From an uncultured Methanomassiliicoccales archaeon (GTDB lineage: Archaea > Thermoplasmatota > Thermoplasmata > SG8-5): a stretch of 24,042 nt of DNA. Numbering within the stretch: position 1 is the first letter of the stretch; each line of letters begins with the position of its first letter. The stretch spans positions 1 through 24,042 of the forward strand of contig CALKWP010000205.1 in NCBI GenBank assembly GCA_938004075.1. The letters are read 5' to 3'. A program made the translations under genes and the position numbers. Shown one piece after another: positions 15,953-23,783 of the stretch. Under the pieces are notes generated by a model. The model was not told the origin of the DNA. It worked only from the letters and a program-made list of their open reading frames with translations, and made no database searches.

Positions 15953-15969
15953 CCTTTTGCATCTTTTTG
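15953..15969 (+). terminator. Possible T-tract terminator after S17e
   Basis: CCTTTTGCATCTTTTTG lies 40-55 bases after the S17e stop. Archaeal RNA polymerase can terminate at oligo-T tracts without a hairpin. Weak evidence; it is also only about 30 bases before the next gene. Confidence 0.3.
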
Positions 15970-15997
15970 AGAAGGGCGCTGCCCCGGACTTGATTTC

Positions 15998-16999
15998 ATG
16001 ACGCGATACGCTGTCGAAGTGAAGAACCTGAACAGGACGTTCACCACCAAAGCGGTTAGGGGAAAGAGCAAGAAGGAGATAGTGAAAGCCCTGAATGACG
16101 TCAACCTCACCATCAACGAGGGCGAGCTTTTCGGCCTTCTGGGGCCGAACGGCGCCGGGAAAACAACTCTTATCAAGATTCTCTGCACATTGCTTCTGCC
16201 GAGCTCCGGCGAAGCGAAAGTGCTTGGACACGACGTTCAGAAGGAGACGAACCTTATCCGCCAGAAGATAAACATGGTCTCCGGCGGAGAGACGTCCGGG
16301 TACGGCCTGCTCACTGTCCGCGAGAACATATGGCTCTTCTCCCAGCTTTACGGGATTCCCAGCAAGGAAGCGAACCGCAGGATCGACATGCTCATGGAGG
16401 AACTCAAGCTGGAGCACAAGAAGAACTCCAAGGTCCGGACGCTTTCAACCGGATTGAGGCAGAAGGCCAACATGGTCAGGGGCTTCATGACCAACCCATC
16501 ACTCATATTCCTGGACGAGCCCACGCTCGGGCTTGATGTGAACGCGTCCCGCCTGATAAGGGACTTCATCAAGAAATGGATGAGGGAGGACCCGAGCAGG
16601 ACGATGCTCCTCACCACCCACTACATGGTTGAAGCCGACGAGCTCTGCGACCGCGTGGCCATAATAAATGACGGCCGGGTGCTGGCTTGCGACACCCCCG
16701 CCAACCTGAAGAGGCTCATCCATCAGGATTCCGTCCTTAAGCTGGAGATACGCCAGGTGGATGACCTTAGCGCCTTCCGGAACATTGCCGGGATTAGGAA
16801 TTTCACATCGTCCAACGACCTGGCAGCAGGCACCACCAAGCTCAGTTTCATACTGGACGGGGAAGCGGTTGTCGCGGACATAGTCGCAGCGGTGCCGAAA
16901 TCCGGCTCCAAGATACTCAGCGTGCAGAAGACCGAACCCACTCTGGAGGATGTGTTCGTCGCCCTGGTGGGAAGGGGGCTGACCAACCATGATATTTGA
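15998..16999 (+). CDS. ABC-2 type exporter, ATP-binding subunit
   Basis: A 333-residue ABC ATPase. Walker A is GPNGAGKTT (about 49-57), the signature is LSTGLRQKANMV (about 148), Walker B is LIFLDEPTLGLD, and the H-loop is TTHYMVEADEL. The C-terminal ~90 residues form the extra domain seen in DrrA/CcmA/NatA-type exporters, ending in the typical TLEDVFVALVGRGL. It powers export with the two membrane subunits encoded immediately downstream; the substrate (drug, ion, lipid or polysaccharide) is not evident. Its 3' end overlaps the first permease gene by 11 bases. Confidence 0.93.
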   Translation: MTRYAVEVKNLNRTFTTKAVRGKSKKEIVKALNDVNLTINEGELFGLLGPNGAGKTTLIKILCTLLLPSSGEAKVLGHDVQKETNLIRQKINMVSGGETSGYGLLTVRENIWLFSQLYGIPSKEANRRIDMLMEELKLEHKKNSKVRTLSTGLRQKANMVRGFMTNPSLIFLDEPTLGLDVNASRLIRDFIKKWMREDPSRTMLLTTHYMVEADELCDRVAIINDGRVLACDTPANLKRLIHQDSVLKLEIRQVDDLSAFRNIAGIRNFTSSNDLAAGTTKLSFILDGEAVVADIVAAVPKSGSKILSVQKTEPTLEDVFVALVGRGLTNHDI

Positions 17000-17846
17000 G
17001 GATTTCAAGAAGCCGTCATGGCTGCGAATGAATCTCAGGGCAGTGTGGGGCCGCGCCTATCCCCGTATCATCGGCGTTAACCGGGAACCCTCCTGGGTTT
17101 TCTTCGAGACGGTCCTTCCATTGCTGGGCGTTGCCGCCTACGTGTTCATCTACAAGGCCCTGGAAGCCCCGCCCCAGTACATCGGATACGTCATAATCGG
17201 CGGCGCCATGACCGCCTACTGGATGAATGTCCTGTGGAGCATGGCCGCGCAAATGTACTGGGAGAAGGAGATGGGAAATCTGGAGCTTTACCTCATCGCG
17301 CCGATTTCCAGGATGTCCGTCCTGGGAGGGATGGCGCTTGGCGGGATGTTCTCGTCTTCTGTTCGGGCGCTGAGCACGATTGTGGTGGGCATGTTCGTAT
17401 TCGGGATATCACTTTCTCTCCCTGACCCGCTGATGTTCACTGGGATATTCATATTCACCATGATTGCGCTTTATGGCATGGGCATGATGTTCGCTTCGCT
17501 CTACATGCTATGGGGCAGGGAAGCATGGCACATGTCGTCCCTGTTCACCGAGCCGATTTACCTGGTCTCTGGCTTCTATTTCCCCGTGAAGGGCTTCGTC
17601 ACCATGCTGGGAAACCCCGGTTTCTGGCTGGCCGCCGGCGCCTCCATCATACCCATCACGCTGGGGCTTGATGGCATGCGCCAGTGCCTCTACCCAGGAA
17701 ACCTGGATGGATTCCTGCCGCTGTGGATTGAGCTTGTGATACTGGTGCTGCTCTCATTCTTGTTTCTGTACCTGGCTAAGTACAGCCTTGCATACATGGA
17801 GAATCTCGGGAAGCGTGAGGGGAGGCTGACGATGAGATGGCAATGA
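16989..17846 (+). CDS. ABC-2 type exporter, permease subunit 1
   Basis: A 285-residue membrane protein with an amphipathic N-terminus and six hydrophobic segments, as usual for ABC-2 permeases. After helix two comes EKEMGNLELYLIAPISRMSVLGG, the conserved cytoplasmic coupling region of the family. It overlaps the upstream ATPase gene by 11 bases and the downstream permease gene by 4-10 bases, so the three genes form a translationally coupled operon and probably one transporter with a heterodimeric membrane part. Confidence 0.9.
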   Translation: MIFEDFKKPSWLRMNLRAVWGRAYPRIIGVNREPSWVFFETVLPLLGVAAYVFIYKALEAPPQYIGYVIIGGAMTAYWMNVLWSMAAQMYWEKEMGNLELYLIAPISRMSVLGGMALGGMFSSSVRALSTIVVGMFVFGISLSLPDPLMFTGIFIFTMIALYGMGMMFASLYMLWGREAWHMSSLFTEPIYLVSGFYFPVKGFVTMLGNPGFWLAAGASIIPITLGLDGMRQCLYPGNLDGFLPLWIELVILVLLSFLFLYLAKYSLAYMENLGKREGRLTMRWQ

Positions 17847-18793
17847 ACAGGAAGCTATCCGGCACGAAGAAAGCCCTCAGGAAGAGCATGCCAAGGCAGC
17901 CTTTGCTCCGCCCCGATTCCGACAGGAATAAGGCAAGGGCCAGGAACATGAACCTAAGCACGTTCAAGTGGTCCGCATGGCTGGGATGGCAGATGGAGAG
18001 CAACTGGGCCGACCCCTTCCTTTTCGCCATCTACAGCGTGGTGAAGCCTATCGCGGGCTCGTTGATACTCGTGGTCATGTATTCCATAATCGCCGCAATA
18101 GGTGACAGGACCGACCCCCAGCTGTTCTATTACATGTTCACAAGCAGCACCTTTTTCATGTATGTCGGTCAAGTTCTCTTTGGCGTTGCCCAGCTGGTCC
18201 ACGAGGACAGGGAACACTACCAGACCATGAAATACATTTACATTTCACCGTCCAACTACTTCTCATACATGATGGGCAGGACAGTCAGCAAGCTCGTTAT
18301 CACCACTTTCGCAGTGGTCATCACAATGGCGTTCGGCGTGTTCATGCTGGGCGTGCCGCTGGACCTGCTGGGAGTCAATTGGATTCTGTTCCTGGCGGTG
18401 ATGGTCATAGGGATACTGTGCATCATGGCCTTCGGCCTGGCGCTGGCGGGCGTTTCTTTCCTCACCGCTAAGCATCAGGGAGGCATGAACGAAGGAATTG
18501 CGGGCGTATTCTACCTGTTCTGCGGGGTTGTATTCCCCGTGAGCATTCTCCCGGCATGGGGGATGTCATTCGCCAGGATACTTCCCATAACATACTGGCT
18601 GGAGCTGATAAGGCGGACGCTCAAGCTCGGCGTGGGGATGGACAGCACGCTCTCCGCGTACTCAACCAATTACTGCATCGCAATACTGTGCATCAGCACC
18701 GTTGTTTTCTCGATCGTCGCCGTCGCCATCTTCAAGGCCGGCGACACGATAGCAAGAAGGAAAGGCCTCATAGACATGACCACTGCATATTGA
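17843..18793 (+). CDS. ABC-2 type exporter, permease subunit 2
   Basis: A 316-residue membrane protein with a strongly basic cytoplasmic N-terminus (about 35 residues rich in Lys/Arg) and then six hydrophobic segments. The loop EDREHYQTMKYIYISPSNYFSYMMG is the ABC-2 coupling region. ATG 17843 overlaps the preceding stop as ATGA and is the likely start; ATG 17837 would add two residues. It is diverged from permease 1 in sequence but matches it in layout, supporting a heterodimer. Its stop is 27 bases from the convergent amidohydrolase gene. Confidence 0.9.
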   Translation: MNRKLSGTKKALRKSMPRQPLLRPDSDRNKARARNMNLSTFKWSAWLGWQMESNWADPFLFAIYSVVKPIAGSLILVVMYSIIAAIGDRTDPQLFYYMFTSSTFFMYVGQVLFGVAQLVHEDREHYQTMKYIYISPSNYFSYMMGRTVSKLVITTFAVVITMAFGVFMLGVPLDLLGVNWILFLAVMVIGILCIMAFGLALAGVSFLTAKHQGGMNEGIAGVFYLFCGVVFPVSILPAWGMSFARILPITYWLELIRRTLKLGVGMDSTLSAYSTNYCIAILCISTVVFSIVAVAIFKAGDTIARRKGLIDMTTAY

Positions 18794-18820
18794 GAATCTG
18801 TTGAAAAGGAATTGACGATA

Positions 18821-19645
18821 TCACTGGTTTTCATCCGGCCTGGCGTACTCCCCCAGCTTCTCCATGAGGTCCTTCCTCGTCTCCCTTATCGTCGGGCGGA
18901 ACTGCCTGGCCACCTCAAGCTCTGAAAGGTCGACCTCGGCATTGACCAAACCCTCGACGAACGGCTTGCCGCCGGCTTTGAGATTCCCTCTCGGCCCGAT
19001 GAGCTGGTCCCCGCCCCAGAACGTCATGTTCTGCTCGGTCCCGACCATGTTCGCGTAGGCGATGAAAATCGTGTTCTCTATCGCCCTGGCTGGCATTATC
19101 TTCTCGAAGAATTCCCTCGTTGTCGAGGGCGATGCGGATATGCAGGTTACTATGTCGGCGCCTTCCAGCGCGTAGAGCTTTGTTATCTCCGGGAAGAAGA
19201 TGTCGAAGCATATCTCGATGCCCATCCTTCCGACCGGAGTGTCAAAGATGGGCATCCTGTCGCCCCTGGCGAAATAAAGGTCCTCCTCGAACGGCCCGAA
19301 GTTCGCGAGTATCATTTTCCGGTAGGTCTCAGGCTCCCCGTCCGGGCTGGCCACCAGGGCGCTGTTGTAGAGAACCCCGGTCCTGCCCGGGTCTATCTCC
19401 GGCATGCCCACTATGAGCCAGCGCTCATGGTCCCTGGCAAAGTCCATTATCTTTCTCACCGAAGCGCCGTCCAGGTCCTCGGCCAGCTCCATGTACCTAT
19501 CTCTGAGCGTGTATCCGGTAAGAAAAATCTCAGGGAATGCCAGCACTTCCGCGTCCGTGCTCCGTATGGCTCGCTCGATAATCTCCAGGTTATGGGCCTT
19601 GTCCCCCAGTTTCGGCTGCATCTGAACAAGCGCGATTTTGGACAT
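18821..19645 (-). CDS. Nitrilase-superfamily carbon-nitrogen hydrolase
   Basis: A 274-residue soluble enzyme with the Glu-Lys-Cys triad of the superfamily: E39 in FPEIFLTGY, K110 in YRKMIL, and nucleophile C146 in MGIEICFDIFFPE. It hydrolyses non-peptide C-N bonds (amides or N-carbamoyl compounds); the exact substrate class cannot be fixed. The C-terminus carries no extra domain, so it is not a glutamine-dependent NAD synthetase. A TATA-like CCAATATTAG lies about 28 bases upstream of ATG 19645, so the transcript is probably leaderless. Divergent from the cyclophilin gene. Confidence 0.93.
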   Translation of the reverse strand: MSKIALVQMQPKLGDKAHNLEIIERAIRSTDAEVLAFPEIFLTGYTLRDRYMELAEDLDGASVRKIMDFARDHERWLIVGMPEIDPGRTGVLYNSALVASPDGEPETYRKMILANFGPFEEDLYFARGDRMPIFDTPVGRMGIEICFDIFFPEITKLYALEGADIVTCISASPSTTREFFEKIMPARAIENTIFIAYANMVGTEQNMTFWGGDQLIGPRGNLKAGGKPFVEGLVNAEVDLSELEVARQFRPTIRETRKDLMEKLGEYARPDENQ

Positions 19646-19667
19646 GGCACCTGATTGGGATTCGGCC

Positions 19668-19677
19668 TAATATTGGT
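19668..19677 (-). promoter_or_regulatory. TATA box of the nitrilase-family gene
   Basis: CCAATATTAG on the minus strand is centred about 28 bases before ATG 19645. Confidence 0.5.
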
Positions 19678-19698
19678 TTTGGAGGCGGCCGGGATTGG

Positions 19699-19713
19699 AA
19701 AGATTTAAAAACC
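19699..19713 (+). promoter_or_regulatory. TATA box of the cyclophilin gene
   Basis: AAAGATTTAAAAACC is centred about 30 bases upstream of ATG 19735 but only about 9 before ATG 19714, so it favours the downstream start. That start also has GGAGGGG just in front of it. Confidence 0.65.
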
Positions 19714-19734
19714 ATGCCCATATTGGAGGGGACC

Positions 19735-20505
19735 ATGGCAAGAAGGATGAAGGCCGGTGAGCTTCGCGACAAAGAGGTCGAATGCGGGTACTGCAACCAG
19801 ATAATTCCAGAAGACGCGCTGAGATGCCCGAAATGCGGCAAGCTCTTTTCGGCGGCAAAGAAGATGGCAGCCTTCACCATAGTGGTGATAGTCGTGTTGG
19901 CAAGTATGACGTTTCTGACATTCAATTATTACAACTCAGGACAGGAAAGCTACGATGGGGACCTGGACCCGGCGAATCCGGACACCCCCGATGACGGAAC
20001 CCCGTCCACCGGCGGCAAGGTCATTGTTTTCGAGCTCAAGGAAGCGGATGCGCCGAACACCTGTGCCAATTTCAAGACCTATGTTAACGAGAGATTCTAT
20101 GACGGTCTCATATTCCACAGGGTCATTGACGGCTTCATGATTCAGGGCGGCGGATTCTACCCGGGGATGACAGAGAAGCAGGCCACCCACCCCCCGATTA
20201 ACCTGGAGATAAACCCCAACCTCCGCCACATTGACGGCGCAGTGGCAATGGCCAGGACGAACGACCCCAACAGCGCGACCTGCCAGTTCTATATCTGCGA
20301 TGGTCCGCAGGACTTCCTCAACGACCAATACGCCGTATTCGGCCAGGTCACGAGCGGCATGGAGCATGTTCGCGCGATATCCGCAGTCTCAACAACGACA
20401 GTCAGCGGATTTGAGAACGTCCCTACTAACCCTGTCACGATACTCAGCGCCAAGCTCAGCACTTCCGGCGGAAAAACCTACGTGACGCTCACAGTGGATT
20501 ACTGA
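19735..20505 (+). CDS. Membrane-anchored cyclophilin-type peptidyl-prolyl isomerase with N-terminal zinc ribbon
   Basis: A 256-residue protein in three parts. A cytoplasmic zinc ribbon comes first (CGYCNQIIPEDALRCPKCGKLF, two CxxC knuckles). One transmembrane helix follows (MAAFTIVVIVVLASMTFLTF). After an acidic, proline-rich linker comes a cyclophilin domain. The catalytic FHRVIDGFMIQGG is intact, as are ATCQFYI and YAVFGQV. The prolyl isomerase domain should therefore face outside and help fold exported proteins, while the ribbon stays inside. The usual first cyclophilin strand is shortened to GKVIVFELKEADAPNTCANF, as in small prokaryotic cyclophilins. Its stop overlaps the end of the convergent zinc-ribbon membrane gene by 7 bases. 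Confidence 0.92.
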   Translation: MARRMKAGELRDKEVECGYCNQIIPEDALRCPKCGKLFSAAKKMAAFTIVVIVVLASMTFLTFNYYNSGQESYDGDLDPANPDTPDDGTPSTGGKVIVFELKEADAPNTCANFKTYVNERFYDGLIFHRVIDGFMIQGGGFYPGMTEKQATHPPINLEINPNLRHIDGAVAMARTNDPNSATCQFYICDGPQDFLNDQYAVFGQVTSGMEHVRAISAVSTTTVSGFENVPTNPVTILSAKLSTSGGKTYVTLTVDY

Positions 20506-20816
20506 TCCATCTGCTCCAGAGCAAGCCTCTTGGCATCTTCTGCCATGCTTGCGCCGCCCTTCAGGATGAAAACTATGCCAGCGATGAGCAATGAAACCCC
20601 CAGCGCGATGTAGTAGTTCGCCCCTGTTACGATGACGAGCCTGGGCACCATGGCGCTGGCCGCCCCTCCGAGCATTATGCCGTACCCTAGGTAGTACAGG
20701 CCGTTCCTTTTCACTTCCACGGTCTCGCACCCCGAGCCACAGTATATGCAGCTGTCCTTCTCCAGGCGGCTCTTCACATATGCCTTGTCGCACTTGGCGC
20801 AATAGTTGTATTTCAC
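20499..20816 (-). CDS. Zinc-ribbon membrane protein, unknown function
   Basis: A 105-residue protein, not recognised as a named family. The N-terminus is a zinc ribbon (YCAKC … CIYCGSGC), followed by two transmembrane helices around residues 45-85 and a short charged tail (AEDAKRLALEQMDQ). The start codon is GTG at 20816, with GAAGGTCC just upstream and a TATA-like GATTTATCC about 25 bases upstream. Like the convergent cyclophilin, it couples a cytosolic zinc ribbon to the membrane, and the two reading frames overlap by 7 bases at their 3' ends. Confidence 0.75.
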   Translation of the reverse strand: MKYNYCAKCDKAYVKSRLEKDSCIYCGSGCETVEVKRNGLYYLGYGIMLGGAASAMVPRLVIVTGANYYIALGVSLLIAGIVFILKGGASMAEDAKRLALEQMDQ

Positions 20817-20836
20817 GGACCTTCATCGGGCATGGG

Positions 20837-20845
20837 GGATAAATC
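20837..20845 (-). promoter_or_regulatory. TATA box of the zinc-ribbon membrane gene
   Basis: GATTTATCC on the minus strand is centred about 25 bases from the GTG start at 20816. Confidence 0.5.
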
Positions 20846-20897
20846 GGTTTGCATGGCTCGGTGGGACTTATCCGCATTGCCGGGAATTCCCAGATAA

Positions 20898-20909
20898 CCT
20901 ATAAATACT
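20898..20909 (+). promoter_or_regulatory. TATA box of the NfeD-SPFH operon
   Basis: CCTATAAATACT is centred about 47 bases before ATG 20951. This predicts a leader of about 20 bases that contains the Shine-Dalgarno AGGTGGAG at 20941-20948. Confidence 0.6.
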
Positions 20910-20950
20910 ATAGCCGCGCTTCCAATCTCAACAAGTACCGAGGTGGAGAA

Positions 20951-21415
20951 ATGGTAATAGATGAAAGCACGATTGGCCTGTTCCTGGTAGTCATAGCCAT
21001 ATTGATGTTCATAGCCGAGGCCACAACGCCTGGCTTCTTCATAGCTATACCTGGCACGGTAATACTTATCTTGGGAATCATAGGACTGGCAGCGCCCGAT
21101 ATGTTCTTCACATGGGTGAGTCCGGTGGTTGCGCTGGTCATATCAATACCAGTGACATTCGTCGCCATCAAACTGTACCAGAAGCTCGCTCCCCCGGAGC
21201 CTCCCACAACCACTGTGGGGACGTCCCTCATCGGCAAGCAGGGCACTGTCCTGGTGGAAGTGAAGCCCAAGCAGATTACAGGCAAAGTCGAAGTCGAGAA
21301 CCAGACTTGGAGCGCAACGGCCGAGAAGGAAATACCGGTCGGAATAGACATTATTATAGTGGAGAGCAGAGGAGTCCATGTAGTGGTGGAGCCGACACAA
21401 GACAGGAGGAAGTAA
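20951..21415 (+). CDS. NfeD-family membrane protein (short form)
   Basis: A 154-residue protein. Three closely spaced transmembrane helices at about residues 8-75 include EATTPGFFIAIPG, the typical NfeD glycine-proline motif. A C-terminal OB-fold domain follows (GKQGTVLVEVKPKQITGKVEVENQTWSA…). It lacks the ClpP-like protease domain of long NfeD proteins. NfeD proteins pair with stomatin/prohibitin homologues in membrane microdomains; here the SPFH gene begins 1 base after this stop. The start is ATG 20951, after a good Shine-Dalgarno. A frame extending upstream to 20849 would cross the promoter and is rejected. Confidence 0.93.
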   Translation: MVIDESTIGLFLVVIAILMFIAEATTPGFFIAIPGTVILILGIIGLAAPDMFFTWVSPVVALVISIPVTFVAIKLYQKLAPPEPPTTTVGTSLIGKQGTVLVEVKPKQITGKVEVENQTWSATAEKEIPVGIDIIIVESRGVHVVVEPTQDRRK

Positions 21416-21416
21416 A

Positions 21417-22541
21417 ATGGAAATTGAAATAATAATCATGCTGGTGTTGTTGATTATATTCGCGGTCATATTCATTCTGATGACCATGGTGCGCATCATC
21501 CAGCCTTACGAGCAGGGCTTGCTGATTGTGCTAGGCAATTTCAGGAGAGTGCTGAACCCCGGGTTCAACATGGTGCCGCCGCTGATATCCCAGGTCATCA
21601 AGATGGACCTGAGGACGCAGGTCATGGACGTCCCGAGGCAGGAAGTCATCACCAAGGACAATTCGCCGACCAACGTAGATGCCATAATCTACATCAAGGT
21701 CATAGACCCGAAAAAGGCCTTCTTCGAGGTAGACGATTACCGCCGTGCCACGATATACCTGGGCCAGACCACCCTGAGGTCCATAATCGGAAACATGGAG
21801 CTCGATGAGATACTGTACAGCCGGGAGAGAATAAACGACTCCCTGAGAGACATACTGGACAAGGCCACGGACCAGTGGGGCGTGAAGGTCGAAGCCGTCG
21901 AAATACGTGAAGTTGACCCGACCGGCCCCGTCAAAGCCGCGATGGTGGAGCAGACCTCGTCCGAGAGGCGCCGCAGGGCTGCGATACTCACCGCTGACGG
22001 AGAGAAACGGTCCGCAATACTTGTCGCTGAAGGCAACAAGAGGGCCCGCATCTTGCAGGCCGAAGGTGTACGCCAGTCCAAGATCCTGGAGGCCGAAGGC
22101 CAGAGAATGGCAGTAATACTGGAAGGCCAGGGAGAGGCGCAGCGCCTGCGCATACTCTCGATGGGCGCGCTTCCATTGGACCACAAGGCCATGACCGTCC
22201 TCTCGCTCGAAGCGCTTAAGAAGATGGCGGACGGCCAGGCGACCAAGATAATCTTCCCGTTCGAGATATCCCGGCTTGTCGAAGGCGCTGCAGATTACCT
22301 GGGCGTGAGCCGCAAGGAGAAGGAGTACAGTGCAATGTCCGCAACGGAGCTGGAAGGCCTCGTCGGCAAGGCAAGCGACATACTCGGCGACATCCCGGAC
22401 AACTCCGCCATCAGGGAGAAGATCCAGAGCATCGAGAAGGAGCTGGCTCAGGAGGCGCATGCCACCGAGCAGCTGGCCGAGGACCTCCACAAAGGCAAGA
22501 AGGAGGCAATCAAGGAAATTGTCGGCAAGAGCCCGAAGTGA
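21417..22541 (+). CDS. SPFH (stomatin/prohibitin) domain protein, slipin-type
   Basis: A 374-residue protein with an N-terminal transmembrane helix (IIIMLVLLIIFAVIFILMTMV), then the SPFH domain from IIQPYEQGLLIVLG through VEAVEIREVDP. Next is a helical region of five 11-residue repeats of the type (A/S)xILxAEGxxR, typical of stomatins and forming an oligomerisation rod, and a charged C-terminal domain ending in GKKEAIKEIVGKSPK. Such proteins form membrane rings that organise microdomains and regulate membrane proteases. It has a very strong Shine-Dalgarno (AGGAGG) before ATG 21417 and is coupled to NfeD. The C-terminal ~110 residues are longer than in minimal slipins. Confidence 0.95.
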   Translation: MEIEIIIMLVLLIIFAVIFILMTMVRIIQPYEQGLLIVLGNFRRVLNPGFNMVPPLISQVIKMDLRTQVMDVPRQEVITKDNSPTNVDAIIYIKVIDPKKAFFEVDDYRRATIYLGQTTLRSIIGNMELDEILYSRERINDSLRDILDKATDQWGVKVEAVEIREVDPTGPVKAAMVEQTSSERRRRAAILTADGEKRSAILVAEGNKRARILQAEGVRQSKILEAEGQRMAVILEGQGEAQRLRILSMGALPLDHKAMTVLSLEALKKMADGQATKIIFPFEISRLVEGAADYLGVSRKEKEYSAMSATELEGLVGKASDILGDIPDNSAIREKIQSIEKELAQEAHATEQLAEDLHKGKKEAIKEIVGKSPK

Positions 22542-22550
22542 TTCGCCAAT

Positions 22551-22576
22551 GCCCGCCCCGGCCGGGGCGGGCTCAT
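22551..22576 (+). terminator. Perfect GC palindrome terminator after the SPFH gene
   Basis: Bases 22551-22572 are a perfect 22-base palindrome (each arm GCCCGCCCCGG) located 10 bases after the SPFH stop and followed on the plus strand by T-rich sequence (CATTTTCC, then ATTTTT). The minus-strand side has no T-run, so it should act mainly on the SPFH operon. The convergent membrane gene stops immediately beside it at 22573. Confidence 0.75.
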
Positions 22577-23352
22577 TTTCCATTTTTAATAACAAGATAA
22601 TACAGGATTGCGGACCAGGCATAGCTGATTATCACCGTCAAAATTGTTCCAAGGCCAGTCCCGTAAATCGGAAACAGGAAGTACGCGGCAACCGCATATA
22701 CGACCACATTCACCGTCCCGGGAATCATGGACCTTCCGGTTGCGCCGGTGAATCTCTCCCCCTGGCGCGTGTAGAGGATTATCATGGTAGATAGGAATAT
22801 GGCGGGAAAAACCGAGAGGATGCTGCCCAGAACGGGGCCCCCGATCCCTGTCATGAAGACCGCGATTGCGATCACAACGCCGGCGAAAACGCCCCTGAAT
22901 ATAATCTCCCTGGGCCGGTACCTGATGCTCCTCCCGCCTTCCTGGGCGTATCTGTGCCTGGAGCGCAGCCACAGCCATGCGGTTGCGGCAGCCAGAGCAT
23001 ACAGCGCCAGGGCGATGGCAAGACTGCCCGGGTCCAGCAGATACAGAGCCGCGGCAAGAAGGAACCACGCGCCCATGGCCGCCAGCAATGCCTTCCCCAG
23101 CCCGTGCCGAACAGTGGATATGAAAACAACCAGGAAGAGGATGTTGATGCCCATCCCCGCGGGAACCAGCATAGCGGTTTCCGCTGCAGCATCGGCGCCG
23201 CCTTCCAGTCCGATGAAGAACAGCGCCACAATTATCGTGGAAGGCAACGTCACCAGGAGCCCGCCCCTCCTGGAACCGAACCTCTCGGTCGCCATGGTCA
23301 TGGCCATGACCCAGATTGCGGCCAGCAAGAATGAGAGCGCGGTGCGGAGCAT
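22573..23352 (-). CDS. Polytopic membrane protein, unknown function
   Basis: A 259-residue protein with about eight or nine hydrophobic helices. The two halves look alike: …RRGGLLVTLPSTIIVALFFIGL… near residue 30 and …GPVLGSILSVFPAIFLSTMII… near residue 175, which suggests an internally duplicated transporter fold. The GGLL-x-x-LP-S pattern is faintly reminiscent of DUF3147-type proteins, but I cannot assign a family. A basic loop (RSRHRYAQEGGRSIRYRPRE) separates the halves. ATG 23352 is the natural start. It is convergent with the SPFH operon. Confidence 0.75.
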   Translation of the reverse strand: MLRTALSFLLAAIWVMAMTMATERFGSRRGGLLVTLPSTIIVALFFIGLEGGADAAAETAMLVPAGMGINILFLVVFISTVRHGLGKALLAAMGAWFLLAAALYLLDPGSLAIALALYALAAATAWLWLRSRHRYAQEGGRSIRYRPREIIFRGVFAGVVIAIAVFMTGIGGPVLGSILSVFPAIFLSTMIILYTRQGERFTGATGRSMIPGTVNVVVYAVAAYFLFPIYGTGLGTILTVIISYAWSAILYYLVIKNGK

Positions 23353-23390
23353 GAATCCCGGAATGTGATGGCAGTAATAAGTATGGCGGG

Positions 23391-23420
23391 CACGGGGGCT
23401 CCACCTCTGCGAACCCCGGG
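23391..23420. repeat. GC-rich hairpin element, copy 1
   Basis: CGGGGGCTC…CTCTGC…CCCCGGG occurs here and again, in longer form, at 23634-23667. The ends GGGG and CCCC can pair. The two copies flank the 42-residue zinc-ribbon gene. Confidence 0.5.
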
Positions 23421-23428
23421 ATACCTAT

Positions 23429-23557
23429 CTATGCATCATCCTTAACGCTTTTTTCCTTTTTCTTCAACTCCTCAGTGGTATATTCCCTGTTGCACACATC
23501 GCAGATCCATTTGTCCTTGACCACCCATTTCAGTATGTTGCCGCACAGACATTTCAT
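23429..23557 (-). CDS. 42-residue zinc-ribbon protein
   Basis: A small gene read directly from the sequence. The protein begins MKCLCGNILKWVVKDKWICD and contains C3, C5, C19 and C22 (CxC…CxxC), a compact one-zinc ribbon. A Lys/Glu-rich tail follows, ending KSVKDDA. A near-consensus Shine-Dalgarno AGGAGG sits 7 bases before ATG 23557. Upstream, CATAAATTAA-type AT-rich sequence (about 23595-23620) could supply a TATA box. Many archaea carry very short zinc-ribbon proteins of unknown function; partners may be RNA, DNA or protein. The Cys pattern plus the ribosome-binding site make a real gene likely despite its size. Confidence 0.75.
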   Translation of the reverse strand: MKCLCGNILKWVVKDKWICDVCNREYTTEELKKKEKSVKDDA

Positions 23558-23633
23558 TGAAATTCCTCCTGTTCCTCATGGTCTTTCCTGTTAATTTATG
23601 TTTGCCTTAATTTATGGGTGCTCTAAGGGCTGG

Positions 23634-23667
23634 CGCGGGGGCTCTGCCCTCTGCAGCCCCGGGGGTG
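23634..23667. repeat. GC-rich hairpin element, copy 2
   Basis: GGGGCT(C)TGC pairs with GCAGCCCC across a five-base loop, with one bulged base, and is flanked by further G/C runs. It resembles the element at 23391-23420 and may be a REP-like or terminator-like repeat. Confidence 0.55.
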
Positions 23668-23783
23668 TTGAGATGGATTGCCTGACCGTGGAGAGGTATT
23701 TGGTCAGTACCAATCCCAATTCAGGCCTTGCCCGCCCTCTAATCATCATGACCAAAGATTTTTAATGTGCATCGGTTTCTGGG

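Noticed and set aside
21531..22622. 363-residue minus-strand reading frame opposite the SPFH gene
   Set aside because: Low-complexity Leu/Arg/Gly-rich translation with no domain; the plus-strand SPFH protein is unambiguous.
22586..23404. 272-residue minus-strand frame overlapping the polytopic membrane gene
   Set aside because: Another frame of the same strand; its translation is Arg/Gly/His-rich without structure, whereas the chosen frame gives regular transmembrane helices.
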